This document shows positions 17,645-25,841 of a stretch of DNA of 64,000 nt, one piece after another (positions within the stretch are counted from its first letter, which is position 1; each line of letters opens with the position of its first letter). The position numbers and the translations under genes were made by a program. The DNA lies in contig NZ_JACHXJ010000001.1 in assembly GCF_014192015.1 (NCBI RefSeq), positions 1,302,001-1,366,000 on the forward strand. The letters run 5' to 3'. The notes beneath the pieces were generated by a model. It was not told where the DNA came from and did no database searches. It worked only from the letters and a program-made list of their open reading frames with translations. The DNA comes from Paenibacillus rhizosphaerae (GTDB lineage: Bacteria > Bacillota > Bacilli > Paenibacillales > Paenibacillaceae).

Positions 17645-18424
17645 ATGGGGGCAGTATCCAGATCAAACGAAATTTATATTGAGCGCTTGAATAAGAGCTA
17701 TAGTCAGCAGCAGACGGCCGGAGACCTACATTATATTATCCAGGATGTCGATCTGGTCGTGAAGGGAGGAGAATTTTTCGTTCTCCTCGGCCCGAGCGGC
17801 TGCGGCAAATCAACGCTGCTCAGCCTGATCGCCGGGTTCGTGTCCAAGACCTCAGGATATTTACGGGTGGGCGAGAAGGAGGTGGATCGGCCTGGTCAGG
17901 ATCGGGCCGTCGTCTTCCAGCAGGCCGATTCCTCGCTCTTTCCCTGGCTGACTGTCAGAGAGAACGTGGAGTTCGGCTTGCGGATGAAGCGCATTCCTGC
18001 CGCCCGGCGCAAGGAAATCTCCGATCGATTTATCGGTATGGTAGGGCTCAAGGGGCATGAGAATAAATTCCCCCGCGAGCTGTCCGGCGGGATGAAGCAG
18101 CGCGTGCAGCTGGCGCGGGTGCTGTCCAACGATCCCGGCATTTTGCTTATGGATGAGCCGTTCGGCGCGCTGGATGCGATGACCAGACGAACGATGCAGC
18201 GGGAATTGGTAAAGATCTGGCAGGAAACCGACAAGACGGTGATCTTTGTCACCCACGACATACAGGAGGCGCTGCTTCTCGGGGGAAGGATCGGCATTAT
18301 GTCCGCCGGCCCCTCGTCACGGATCACCGATATTTATGAGGTACCGCTCCCCTATCCGAGAGACATAGCCGCGCCGGAATTCCATGACCTATATAACCGC
18401 ATTCAGGCCCATTTTGACGAATAG
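17645..18424 (+). CDS. SsuB/TauB-type ABC transporter ATPase
   Basis: A 259-residue cytoplasmic ATPase. Walker A is GPSGCGKST (49-57), the Q-loop is in FQQADSSLFPW, the signature is LSGGMKQR (146-153) and Walker B is ILLMDEPFGALD, followed by the switch His in VTHDIQEA. These features and the length place it in the nitrate/sulfonate/taurine subfamily. AAGGAGG precedes the ATG, and it sits 12 bases after the binding protein. It energises the permease encoded next. Confidence 0.93.
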   Translation: MGAVSRSNEIYIERLNKSYSQQQTAGDLHYIIQDVDLVVKGGEFFVLLGPSGCGKSTLLSLIAGFVSKTSGYLRVGEKEVDRPGQDRAVVFQQADSSLFPWLTVRENVEFGLRMKRIPAARRKEISDRFIGMVGLKGHENKFPRELSGGMKQRVQLARVLSNDPGILLMDEPFGALDAMTRRTMQRELVKIWQETDKTVIFVTHDIQEALLLGGRIGIMSAGPSSRITDIYEVPLPYPRDIAAPEFHDLYNRIQAHFDE

Positions 18425-18445
18425 AAACCGATCGGAGGGATCAAC

Positions 18446-19222
18446 ATGAGCAAGAAATTAAGGAAAGGACCGCTCCAAGTGCTGTTCTGGATCGCGTTGA
18501 TCGTCATCTGGCAGCTGGTCTCGCTCATATACGGGCCGGAGATTCTGCCCGGGCCGATCTACACGGCGAAAGGCGGATACGAACTGCTGATGGACGGCAC
18601 ACTTCTGCAGTACATTGGCATCAGCGCCTACCGTGTCCTTCTCGGTTGGACACTTGGAAGCCTGGTTGCCGTGCCCATTGGCATTATCATCGGAAAGGTC
18701 GGATTCATTCGTACCTTCGCCGAGCCGTTCTTGAACTTTATCCGGTTTATTCCGCCGATCGCATTCATTACGCTGTTCCTGGTCTGGTTTGGCATTGGCG
18801 AAACGTCAAAAGTCATGCTGATCATGTATGCAACCTTTTTTATCGTCATTCTGAACACCTTCACCGGCGTCCTCTCCGTTGAGGAGGATAAGATTCGTTC
18901 GGCCCGCAGCATGGGGGCCTCCGAGTGGCAGATCGTCGTTCATGTCATTATTCCGGCAACGGTTCCATACATCTTTACCGGCATCCGGCTGGCCATGGGC
19001 ACGTCCTTTATGGCTATCATCGGAGCCGAGATGATCGCCTCCAATGAGGGAGTCGGGTATCTAATCTGGAACTCACGACTGTTTTTCCGGACGGACTGGA
19101 TTTTCGTGGGCCTGATTTGCTTAGGGCTTATGGGCTTTTTGACGGACCGGGCGGTTGGACTGCTTGGACGCAGGCTGCTCGCGAGATACGGTGTGGTGAG
19201 CACGACGTCTTTGAAGCGGTAA
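18446..19222 (+). CDS. SsuC/TauC-type ABC transporter permease
   Basis: A 258-residue membrane protein with about six hydrophobic helices. The EAA coupling loop is visible as RSARSMGASEWQIVVHVIIPATVPYIFTG, beginning near residue 150, the site that contacts the ATPase. The family imports sulfonates, taurine or related compounds. It starts 21 bases after the ATPase gene with CGGAGGG in front, and completes the importer. A weak hairpin follows. Confidence 0.92.
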   Translation: MSKKLRKGPLQVLFWIALIVIWQLVSLIYGPEILPGPIYTAKGGYELLMDGTLLQYIGISAYRVLLGWTLGSLVAVPIGIIIGKVGFIRTFAEPFLNFIRFIPPIAFITLFLVWFGIGETSKVMLIMYATFFIVILNTFTGVLSVEEDKIRSARSMGASEWQIVVHVIIPATVPYIFTGIRLAMGTSFMAIIGAEMIASNEGVGYLIWNSRLFFRTDWIFVGLICLGLMGFLTDRAVGLLGRRLLARYGVVSTTSLKR

Positions 19223-19268
19223 GAAGCGGACGGGGTAGTCATAGGACAAAGATTTCATCTCATTATAA

Positions 19269-19302
19269 TAAGAGGCGAACCGCAGTAACGGTCCGTCTCT
19301 TT
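19269..19302 (+). terminator. Weak terminator after the sulfur-import operon
   Basis: An imperfect stem AGAGGCGAACCG...CGGTCCGTCTCT is followed by only TTTG. Termination here is likely but not certain. Confidence 0.4.
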
Positions 19303-19365
19303 GATTTATCACGGCTTCGGCAAGAAGAGGCGAATTGCATTTCGCGTTGTTATCCCATATAATTA

Positions 19366-19393
19366 TTAGATAGTGATCAATCACTTACTAATC
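19366..19393. promoter_or_regulatory. Palindromic operator upstream of TetR gene
   Basis: AGTGATCAATCACT (19372-19385) is a perfect palindrome, extended outward by ATTAG and CTAAT. It shares the half-site GTGAT/ATCAC with two further copies flanking the next gene, and lies 35 bases before the TetR start, so autorepression is likely. Confidence 0.6.
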
Positions 19394-19419
19394 GACGTAA
19401 TGAAAAGGAGATATGCGCT

Positions 19420-19995
19420 ATGGCAAGAGATGCGTCCACTTCGGTGAACCGAAGAACGGATATTATATCGGCCGCCATCGAGGTGTTTGCCGAAACCGGC
19501 TATTACCGGGCCACCACGGCACAGGTTGCACAGCGGGCCCACATTTCGCAGCCTTACGTCTTTCGTTTTTTCTCAACGAAGGAAGCACTGCTGCTCGCGG
19601 CTTTGGAAGTCTCCTGGTCCCGGATGATCGACTCGTTTCAGCAAGTTGTGAAGTCGGCTTCGCCGGAGCGGCTTGAAGCGGAACTGATTACGGAATACGA
19701 GAAGATTATGGAGAACCACCGGAACGAGATTCTGCTGCAGATGCAGTCCCAAACGATCCAGGAAGAAGCGATCCAGGAAGCGACGAGAAACGGATTCCGG
19801 GAGGTTCGTCAAATCATACTGCAGGCATTTCGCGAGGCGAGGATTCCACAAGCCGAAGAAAGAACGATGCTCTTTTTGGCCAGAGGGATGTTGTGTAACG
19901 TAGCGGATGCGATCAGTCTACCGGAATTAAAGGAGGGGCAAGGAGATGGGAGAGGTCTCCTTAGCTTAATGGATTTTTTTATGAATAGTTATTGA
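19420..19995 (+). CDS. TetR-family transcriptional regulator
   Basis: A 191-residue regulator. The N-terminal DNA-binding domain is canonical: RTDIISAAIEVFAETGYY, TTAQVAQRAHISQPYVFRFF and STKEALLLAALE. The ligand-binding half is helical and gives no clue to the inducer. AAGGAGA precedes the ATG. Palindromes built on GTGAT/ATCAC lie before it, between it and the SDR gene, and after the SDR gene. It is therefore very probably the repressor of itself and of that enzyme. Confidence 0.92.
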   Translation: MARDASTSVNRRTDIISAAIEVFAETGYYRATTAQVAQRAHISQPYVFRFFSTKEALLLAALEVSWSRMIDSFQQVVKSASPERLEAELITEYEKIMENHRNEILLQMQSQTIQEEAIQEATRNGFREVRQIILQAFREARIPQAEERTMLFLARGMLCNVADAISLPELKEGQGDGRGLLSLMDFFMNSY

Positions 19996-20029
19996 CCAAT
20001 CACTAACTGAATGTTATGATGAATACAAG

Positions 20030-20051
20030 TTAGTGATTAATCAATCACAAA
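20030..20051. promoter_or_regulatory. Operator copy upstream of the SDR gene
   Basis: A 22-base sequence beginning TTAGTGATTAATCAATCAC. Its exact inverted copy lies at 21091-21112, on the far side of the SDR gene. The core has GTGATT/AATCAC arms. A half-site (CAATCACTAA) also occurs at 19999-20008. Confidence 0.65.
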
Positions 20052-20076
20052 TCAAAAACAGAGAGGACGATATCAA

Positions 20077-21087
20077 ATGACGATGAACAAAGCGATTGTG
20101 GTTGGAGCCACGGGCGGAACGGGCGCAGCGATTACGGAGGAACTGGTCAAGAGGGGAATTCCTACGATAGCGTTCGGAAGATCGCGCCAGAAGCTGGAGC
20201 AGGTCGCCGGCAGATTGGGGAATCCGGGGCATTTGAAGCTAGCCGTGGGAGATGCCATGCGGCCCGAGGATATCATCGCGCAAGCTGGGGACGCGGACGT
20301 CATGTTTCATTGTGCGAACGTACCGTACCATGAGATGGCAAGCAAACTGATTCCCCTCGGTGAATCCGTGATGGAGGCGGCCGAAAGGCTGGCAATCAAA
20401 GTGGTTGCGATTGACGGTATCTATCCTTATGGAAGAAGGCAGTCCGACCCGGTCACCGAAGAGCATCCGAAACAACCGCATACGAAAAAAGGGAAGGTTC
20501 GCTTGAACTTCGAACGGATGCTGTTCGACAAGCGCTGGAAAAAGGCCAAGGTCATGATCGTTCGTCTGCCGGACTATTATGGTCCGACTGCGAATGAAGC
20601 GTCCTATCTCGGTTCAACCCTGGAAGCCATCGCTGCCGGCAAAATGGCCTTTTTTATCGGCAACATGAGCATCCCTCGCGAGTTTGTCTATTTGCCGGAC
20701 GCCGCCGCCATGATTGCCAATGTGGCAGATCATGACGAAGCTTACGGTCAAAACTGGAATATTCCTGGCGGAGGCCTGATTTCGGGACGGGAGATCGTGC
20801 GGATTGCGAGAGCGGTCAGTGGAAGCAGCAAACCGGTCATTCCGCTGAAGAAAATCGGGTTATCCCTGCTCGGATTGGGCGTGCCCGTAATGAAAGAGGT
20901 CGTTGAGATGTTATATCTGACCGAAGAACCGCTGACGCTGAGCAGAGCCAAGTATGAAAAGTGGATTGGGCCGATTATTGCAACACCGTTCAAGGAAGGC
21001 ATCACTGTGACGGTCAAAGCACTGCAGCAGGCAAACACAGCAGCATTGGTCCAGGCATCACAGACGGCTGACTCTAGAATAGTTTAA
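20077..21087 (+). CDS. NAD(P)-binding extended/atypical SDR (NmrA-epimerase-like)
   Basis: A 336-residue protein with an N-terminal Rossmann fold carrying the glycine motif GATGGTGAAI (residues 10-19). The body resembles NAD-dependent epimerase/dehydratase-type proteins (FHCANVPYHEMASK, IDGIYPYGRRQSDPVTEEHPKQP, VRLPDYYGP); the family's YxxxK is not obvious. It may be a reductase or a redox-sensing binder. Repression by the upstream TetR protein is suggested by matching operators on both sides. The substrate is unknown; stress by an electrophile or drug is a reasonable guess for a TetR-SDR pair. Confidence 0.8.
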   Translation: MTMNKAIVVGATGGTGAAITEELVKRGIPTIAFGRSRQKLEQVAGRLGNPGHLKLAVGDAMRPEDIIAQAGDADVMFHCANVPYHEMASKLIPLGESVMEAAERLAIKVVAIDGIYPYGRRQSDPVTEEHPKQPHTKKGKVRLNFERMLFDKRWKKAKVMIVRLPDYYGPTANEASYLGSTLEAIAAGKMAFFIGNMSIPREFVYLPDAAAMIANVADHDEAYGQNWNIPGGGLISGREIVRIARAVSGSSKPVIPLKKIGLSLLGLGVPVMKEVVEMLYLTEEPLTLSRAKYEKWIGPIIATPFKEGITVTVKALQQANTAALVQASQTADSRIV

Positions 21088-21090
21088 GCG

Positions 21091-21112
21091 TTTGTGATTG
21101 ATTAATCACTAA
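21091..21112. promoter_or_regulatory. Inverted operator copy downstream of the SDR gene
   Basis: The exact reverse complement of 20030-20051 begins three bases after the SDR stop codon. It could allow TetR looping across the gene, control an antisense or downstream transcript, or be a scar of a duplication. Confidence 0.65.
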
Positions 21113-21231
21113 TCAAACGGGCAGTGACCATGTTAGCAAGGGATAGTTCATGTTTACGATTCCTCCAGAATTGCTTATAATGGATCGCAAAGTTATGCGT
21201 ATCAGAAAATTACCGTCTACCGTACGAACGG

Positions 21232-21268
21232 AGACCTGTTGGCCCATTCAGCCGATAGGTCTTCTTGC
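21232..21268 (+). terminator. Possible terminator before the AraC gene
   Basis: AGACCT and AGGTCT enclose GGC/GCC pairs with 3-base internal loops. CTTGCG and then six T residues follow. Confidence 0.4.
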
Positions 21269-21297
21269 GTTTTTTGAGACGGGAAAGGGAGGGCCAT

Positions 21298-22197
21298 ATG
21301 GAGCGGAAAAAATTTTCCGAATACGATCGAGGGGAGTATGACGTGTGGATTCAACGCGCTTCCCACGGAAAGCACAACCTGTTCGAAGAACATCTTCATG
21401 ATTTCGTTGAGCTTATTTATGTTGTCCAGGGACAAGGCATGCATCGGATCAACGGAACGAATTATGCGCTGAACACTGGGGATGTGTTCTTGATCATGCC
21501 AGGGGAAAGCCATCATTTTCCCGATGCCGCAACTAGTCATCTTGAGATCGTGAACTGCTTGTTTCGGCAGGATACGATTCCTGCATATTTGCCGAAAGAC
21601 ATGAACATTCAGGCGGAACTGCCCTTTATTTGGCCATTTTGCGGGGGCGGCGAACGCCCACCGAGGAAACTGTCTTTGACTTCGGCGGAATCGACGGAGG
21701 TGCTTGGCCAGTTGGAAGCAATGCTTCAGGAGTTAAAGACAGGCGCCCCAGGCGCCAACGTAATCGCTGTCCAATTGCTCGTGCATTTGCTCATCCGGCT
21801 GTCGCGAATCTTGCTGCGGCAATCTCCCGATCTCTCCCGCACCAAACCCGTGTCGATCCAACACGAGATCTTGGTTCGAAAGGTGATTGCGTATCTCGAG
21901 CAGCACTTCCACCGGAAGCTGTCCATTGAGGAACTCGCCCAGGCTTTCACGATTAGCGGCAGGCATTTGTGCCGTGTATTTCGCGAGCAAACGAACCGCA
22001 CTATTCATGAAATGCTTCTGCAAATCAGGGTCGAGCGAGCGAAGCAGATGCTGGCGGAAACGAACCGTAGTGTGGACTCGATCGCATCGTTCGCAGGCTT
22101 TAGCGACTCTTCGCATTTTAACCGTACATTTGTCAGACTAGCGGGCTGCACGCCGAGCAGATACCGAAAGGAATGCTTCTGGAAACCGATTTATTGA
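21298..22197 (+). CDS. AraC-family regulator with cupin domain
   Basis: A 299-residue regulator. The N-terminal cupin (EEHLHDFVELIYVVQGQGMH, GDVFLIMPGESHHF) is typical of sugar-responsive AraC proteins. The C-terminus has both helix-turn-helix motifs (IEELAQAFTISGRHLCRVFREQ and VDSIASFAGFSDSSHFNRTFVR) and ends CTPSRYRKE. The ATG at 21298 has GGGAAAGGGAGGG before it; an earlier in-frame start lacks a site. It is followed on the same strand by a binding-protein/permease/permease/sulfatase operon, which it probably activates. Confidence 0.9.
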   Translation: MERKKFSEYDRGEYDVWIQRASHGKHNLFEEHLHDFVELIYVVQGQGMHRINGTNYALNTGDVFLIMPGESHHFPDAATSHLEIVNCLFRQDTIPAYLPKDMNIQAELPFIWPFCGGGERPPRKLSLTSAESTEVLGQLEAMLQELKTGAPGANVIAVQLLVHLLIRLSRILLRQSPDLSRTKPVSIQHEILVRKVIAYLEQHFHRKLSIEELAQAFTISGRHLCRVFREQTNRTIHEMLLQIRVERAKQMLAETNRSVDSIASFAGFSDSSHFNRTFVRLAGCTPSRYRKECFWKPIY

Positions 22198-22368
22198 AGA
22201 AGCAAGCACGATCTCTGCAGGACAGCCAGTAACGTTCCTTGGCTCAAAGAGTCAATTATCTGTCCCGATTATACAATTACCAAGTCCCATTTTACGCTAA
22301 GATGATTTCATAAATCCTACTAAACAAGGGTGAATTCTTAGTTTTAAAAAAAGGGAGATGGATAACGT

Positions 22369-23901
22369 ATGAGAGTAACGCCTCGCCTGTTCTTTCAAAT
22401 TTTCATTTGCACGGTCCTAGTGTCATTGTCTGCTTGCGGGAGGTCTGCGGGCTCTTCGCGTGAAGAATCCGGTGGGCAAAATTCAAAAGGCCCTTCCGAG
22501 CGTGCCGAAATCAGTATTATGACCATAACGCCCAGCACACCTCCGGCATCCGATGATAATGTCATCAAACGGGAAATCGAAAAGCTGACGGATTCAAAAC
22601 TGGACATTCAATGGATTTCCAACAATGTATATGATGATAAATTAAACATTACACTCGTCTCAGGCGAGCTGCCTGATTTGACTTATATCAGCGACCCATT
22701 CGGGCCGTCTTTCCGGAATTTGGTCAAGCAGGGGGCCATTTGGGACATAACACCGTATTTGAAGGATTACCCGAATTTGCAGAATGGAGTTCCTGAAGTC
22801 GCTTGGGAGCTTACCAAAATGGAGGATGGGAAAAACTACGGCATTCCCCGGGGACGCGATGCGAATGACGTATCCTTCCTGATTCTCCGCAAGGACTGGC
22901 TGGATAAGCTGGGCCTTCAGCCTCCGAAAACGACGAAGGAGCTGTACGTGGCATTGAAGGCATTTACAGGAAAGGATCCCGACGGCAACGGAAAGGCCGA
23001 TACGTTCGGATTGTCCGCCGGGATCGATACGCTGACAGGCACGTTCCGTGAAATCTTTACCGGCGTGACCGGCTCCTGGAAGGAAGAAGGCGATGGATTA
23101 ACCTATGCCCCCTTTTTGCCGGAAGCCCGCGAGTCGCTGGCTTATTTAGCCAAGTTATATTCGGAAAAGCTGCTGCCCGAAGACTTGCTGACCTTGAAAA
23201 CGACGCAGGTGCGAGACTACTACATCGGCAATCGGGCCGGCGGTGTCATCGACAAGACGGGAACCGGGCCCAAGGTATATTCTCCCGGTTTGAAAAAGCT
23301 CGTACCGTCATACAAGGAAGCGGACTTTTATCCGCTGACTGCGCTCAACGGATTTGTCCCGAAAGGGACCGGCTTTAACGGCATTCTGGCCATTCCAAAA
23401 ACGGTGCCGGAAGACAAACTCAAGCAAATTTTGAAACTGGTTGACACTTGGCTGATTCCGGATGTATCCGCAGTTCAGCGGTTCGGCATCGAGGGCGTTC
23501 ATTACCGAGTAGAGAATGGGGTCAAAATCGTCGATCCGGATAAACTCCTGAAGGACAACGCTTCCGATTTCAATCAGATCGTCAATTCGATCGATCCTGC
23601 GCTGAATCCCCCGCCAGCCAATCCGGAGCTGAAGGAGCTGGAGGAGCTGAGAAGCCAGGTGGATGCTCAGCGGAGCAAGGAGAACGTGCCGGATATCGGG
23701 GTAGGCCTGTACTCTCCTGCGGCGGAAAAGCTGCTGCCAGACCTCGAGAAGCGGATCAGCGACCTGACCGCCAAAATCGTCATCGGCCAAGAACCGCTTT
23801 CCGCATGGGATGACTTGGTTGCCAAAACGAAAAGCGATCCGCAATTCATCCAATCGACGGAAGAAATGTCAGACGCTTATCGGAAGCGCGGCGGGCATTG
23901 A
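22369..23901 (+). CDS. Extracellular sugar-binding lipoprotein (LplA-like)
   Basis: A 510-residue family-1-type binding protein. The signal peptide ends SLSAC with lipidated Cys at residue 23, followed by a Ser/Gly/Glu-rich tether. The mature protein has DPDGNGKADTFGLSA, the Ca-binding-like loop typical of LplA proteins. Such proteins bind oligosaccharides at the outer membrane face of Gram-positive cells. A well-placed AAAGGGAG precedes the ATG. The two permease genes and a sulfatase that follow suggest a sulfated or uronic-acid-containing sugar; that is inference. No ATPase is adjacent, as usual for these systems, which share an MsmK-type ATPase. Confidence 0.9.
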   Translation: MRVTPRLFFQIFICTVLVSLSACGRSAGSSREESGGQNSKGPSERAEISIMTITPSTPPASDDNVIKREIEKLTDSKLDIQWISNNVYDDKLNITLVSGELPDLTYISDPFGPSFRNLVKQGAIWDITPYLKDYPNLQNGVPEVAWELTKMEDGKNYGIPRGRDANDVSFLILRKDWLDKLGLQPPKTTKELYVALKAFTGKDPDGNGKADTFGLSAGIDTLTGTFREIFTGVTGSWKEEGDGLTYAPFLPEARESLAYLAKLYSEKLLPEDLLTLKTTQVRDYYIGNRAGGVIDKTGTGPKVYSPGLKKLVPSYKEADFYPLTALNGFVPKGTGFNGILAIPKTVPEDKLKQILKLVDTWLIPDVSAVQRFGIEGVHYRVENGVKIVDPDKLLKDNASDFNQIVNSIDPALNPPPANPELKELEELRSQVDAQRSKENVPDIGVGLYSPAAEKLLPDLEKRISDLTAKIVIGQEPLSAWDDLVAKTKSDPQFIQSTEEMSDAYRKRGGH

Positions 23902-23915
23902 TGGGAGGTGGAGTC

Positions 23916-24899
23916 GTGGATCAAGCAGAAACAATGACTGACAACCATCCTGCATATCGGAGCAAAGGCGAGTCCATGTCCAAACGAACGTATATCCATA
24001 GGCTGGTTCGCGATATCGGACGGAACCCGTATCTGTATCTGCTGGCCATGCCCGGTATTCTCTTCTTCATCGTGTTTAAATACATACCGATGTGGGGAAC
24101 GCTCATGGCGTTTCAGGATTACTCTCCGTTTGCCGGAATGGAGGGGAGCCACTGGGTGGGGCTGGAGCATTTTCGCACATTTTTCGCGACGCCGGATTTT
24201 GGCATGCTGCTTCGCAACACGTTGGCGATTAATGTACTGAACCTTGTCTTTTTCTTCCCGTTGCCGATTGCCCTTGCCCTGTTGTTGAATGAGGTGCGCA
24301 GCGGAGCGTATAAGCGCTTGGTGCAGTCGGTGTTGTACCTGCCGCACTTTCTGTCCTGGGTGATTCTTGCCGGTTTGACGTTCACGCTGTTCGCCAAAGG
24401 GGAGGGTCTCGTCAATCACTTGTTGGAGGCGGCGGGGTATGACCGGATCGATATCCTGACCAATCCCCACAGCTTTTGGATCGTCATTACGCTGCAGTCG
24501 ATGTGGAAGGACGCGGGATGGGGGACGATCGTTTTTCTGGCCGCAATGGCAGGCGTGGATCCGCAGCTATACGAAGCAGCGAAGATGGATGGCGCGGGGA
24601 GATTCAGGCAAATGTGGCATGTCACGCTGCCAGCATTACGGAGCGTCATCGTCGTGCTGCTGATTTTGCGGCTGGGCGATTTGATGGACGTGGGTTTCGA
24701 GCAGGTGTTCCTCATGTACAACGGAGCGGTCTCCAATGTTGCGGAAGTGTTCGACACCTACGTCTACCGCATAGGCATTCAGCGCGGAGAGTTCAGCTAC
24801 AGCACGGCGATCGGACTCTTTAAGTCGGTGGTCGGACTCGTGCTCGTGCTGCTGTCCAACAAGCTGGCCAATAAATGGGGGAACGGCGGGATTTTTTAG
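23916..24899 (+). CDS. ABC sugar permease, LplB-like
   Basis: A 327-residue polytopic permease of the binding-protein-dependent type. It has LYLLAMPGILFFIVFKYIPMWG near the N-terminus and the EAA loop EAAKMDGAGRFRQMWHVTLPAL in the C-terminal half. The GTG at 23916 has GGGAGGTGG five bases upstream and is preferred; the ATG at 23976 is an alternative and would remove a 20-residue polar stretch. It forms a heterodimer with the next gene's product. The start is uncertain, the identity is not. Confidence 0.88.
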   Translation: MDQAETMTDNHPAYRSKGESMSKRTYIHRLVRDIGRNPYLYLLAMPGILFFIVFKYIPMWGTLMAFQDYSPFAGMEGSHWVGLEHFRTFFATPDFGMLLRNTLAINVLNLVFFFPLPIALALLLNEVRSGAYKRLVQSVLYLPHFLSWVILAGLTFTLFAKGEGLVNHLLEAAGYDRIDILTNPHSFWIVITLQSMWKDAGWGTIVFLAAMAGVDPQLYEAAKMDGAGRFRQMWHVTLPALRSVIVVLLILRLGDLMDVGFEQVFLMYNGAVSNVAEVFDTYVYRIGIQRGEFSYSTAIGLFKSVVGLVLVLLSNKLANKWGNGGIF

Positions 24900-24926
24900 G
24901 CCTTTCTGCAGATTGGAGATGAAAGT

Positions 24927-25796
24927 ATGAGAATCGGATGGAGAGACCAGGCATTTCAAAGCCTGAATGGAGTCGGACTTGGATTGCTGGGGATGGCGAC
25001 ATGCTTTCCTATTTATTACGTGCTGGTCGTATCGCTTGCGGATCCGGCTGAGTTTGCGCAGAAACGCTGGCTGCTGTGGCCCGAGCACTGGAGTTTCGAG
25101 GCTTACCGCTACCTTCTCTCGACCGATGCGTTCCTGCGGTCGGTGGGAAACAGCGCTTTTCTTGCGACCGTCGGTACGGCATTGTCGCTGATCGTGACGG
25201 CCATGCTCGCCTACCCGCTGTCCCGGCGGAGAATGCGCGGGCGGCGCAAGGTACTTTTGTTCGTGCTGGTTACGATATTGTTCAGTCCGGGACTGATCCC
25301 GGCATATATGCTCGTGCGGCAGCTCGGGCTGATCGACAGCATTTGGGCACTCATTATCCCGTCGCTGTCTAACGGGTGGAGCGTGCTGCTGATGAAGTCC
25401 TTTTTCGAGAGTATTCCTGCCGATCTGGATGAATCTGCGGCGATGGACGGCGCCAACGAGGTGCGGATATGGTTTTCCGTCATTCTGCCGCTGTCGTTGC
25501 CCGCTTTGGCTGCTTTTGGCCTTTTTTATGCGGTAGGGTACTGGAACCAATTTTTTTCTGCACTGATTTACTTGAACGATTCCACAAAATGGCCGATTCA
25601 GGTTCTGCTGCAAAATATGCTGCTCAGCGCCAACAATGCGGCTCTCGACGCCTATGATGTGTCCGCTGCGCCTCCGCCTTCAGAAATGCTGAAAATGGCA
25701 GCGGTTATCGTGGCCACCGTGCCGATTGTGCTCGTGTATCCGTTTTTGCAAAAGCATTTTGCCAAGGGGGCCATGGTCGGCTCCATCAAAGGATGA
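24927..25796 (+). CDS. ABC sugar permease, LplC/YtcP-like
   Basis: A 289-residue permease with about six helices. The coupling loop ESAAMDGANEVRIWFSVILPLSLP is clear, and the C-terminus YPFLQKHFAKGAMVGSIKG is the family signature. TTGGAGA precedes the ATG. It lies 27 bases after its partner permease. Together they should import the ligand of the upstream lipoprotein. Confidence 0.92.
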   Translation: MRIGWRDQAFQSLNGVGLGLLGMATCFPIYYVLVVSLADPAEFAQKRWLLWPEHWSFEAYRYLLSTDAFLRSVGNSAFLATVGTALSLIVTAMLAYPLSRRRMRGRRKVLLFVLVTILFSPGLIPAYMLVRQLGLIDSIWALIIPSLSNGWSVLLMKSFFESIPADLDESAAMDGANEVRIWFSVILPLSLPALAAFGLFYAVGYWNQFFSALIYLNDSTKWPIQVLLQNMLLSANNAALDAYDVSAAPPPSEMLKMAAVIVATVPIVLVYPFLQKHFAKGAMVGSIKG

Positions 25797-25841
25797 CCGG
25801 CAGAGGGAGGCCATGCACATGAAGGAAGGAGTTAGGGTTCA

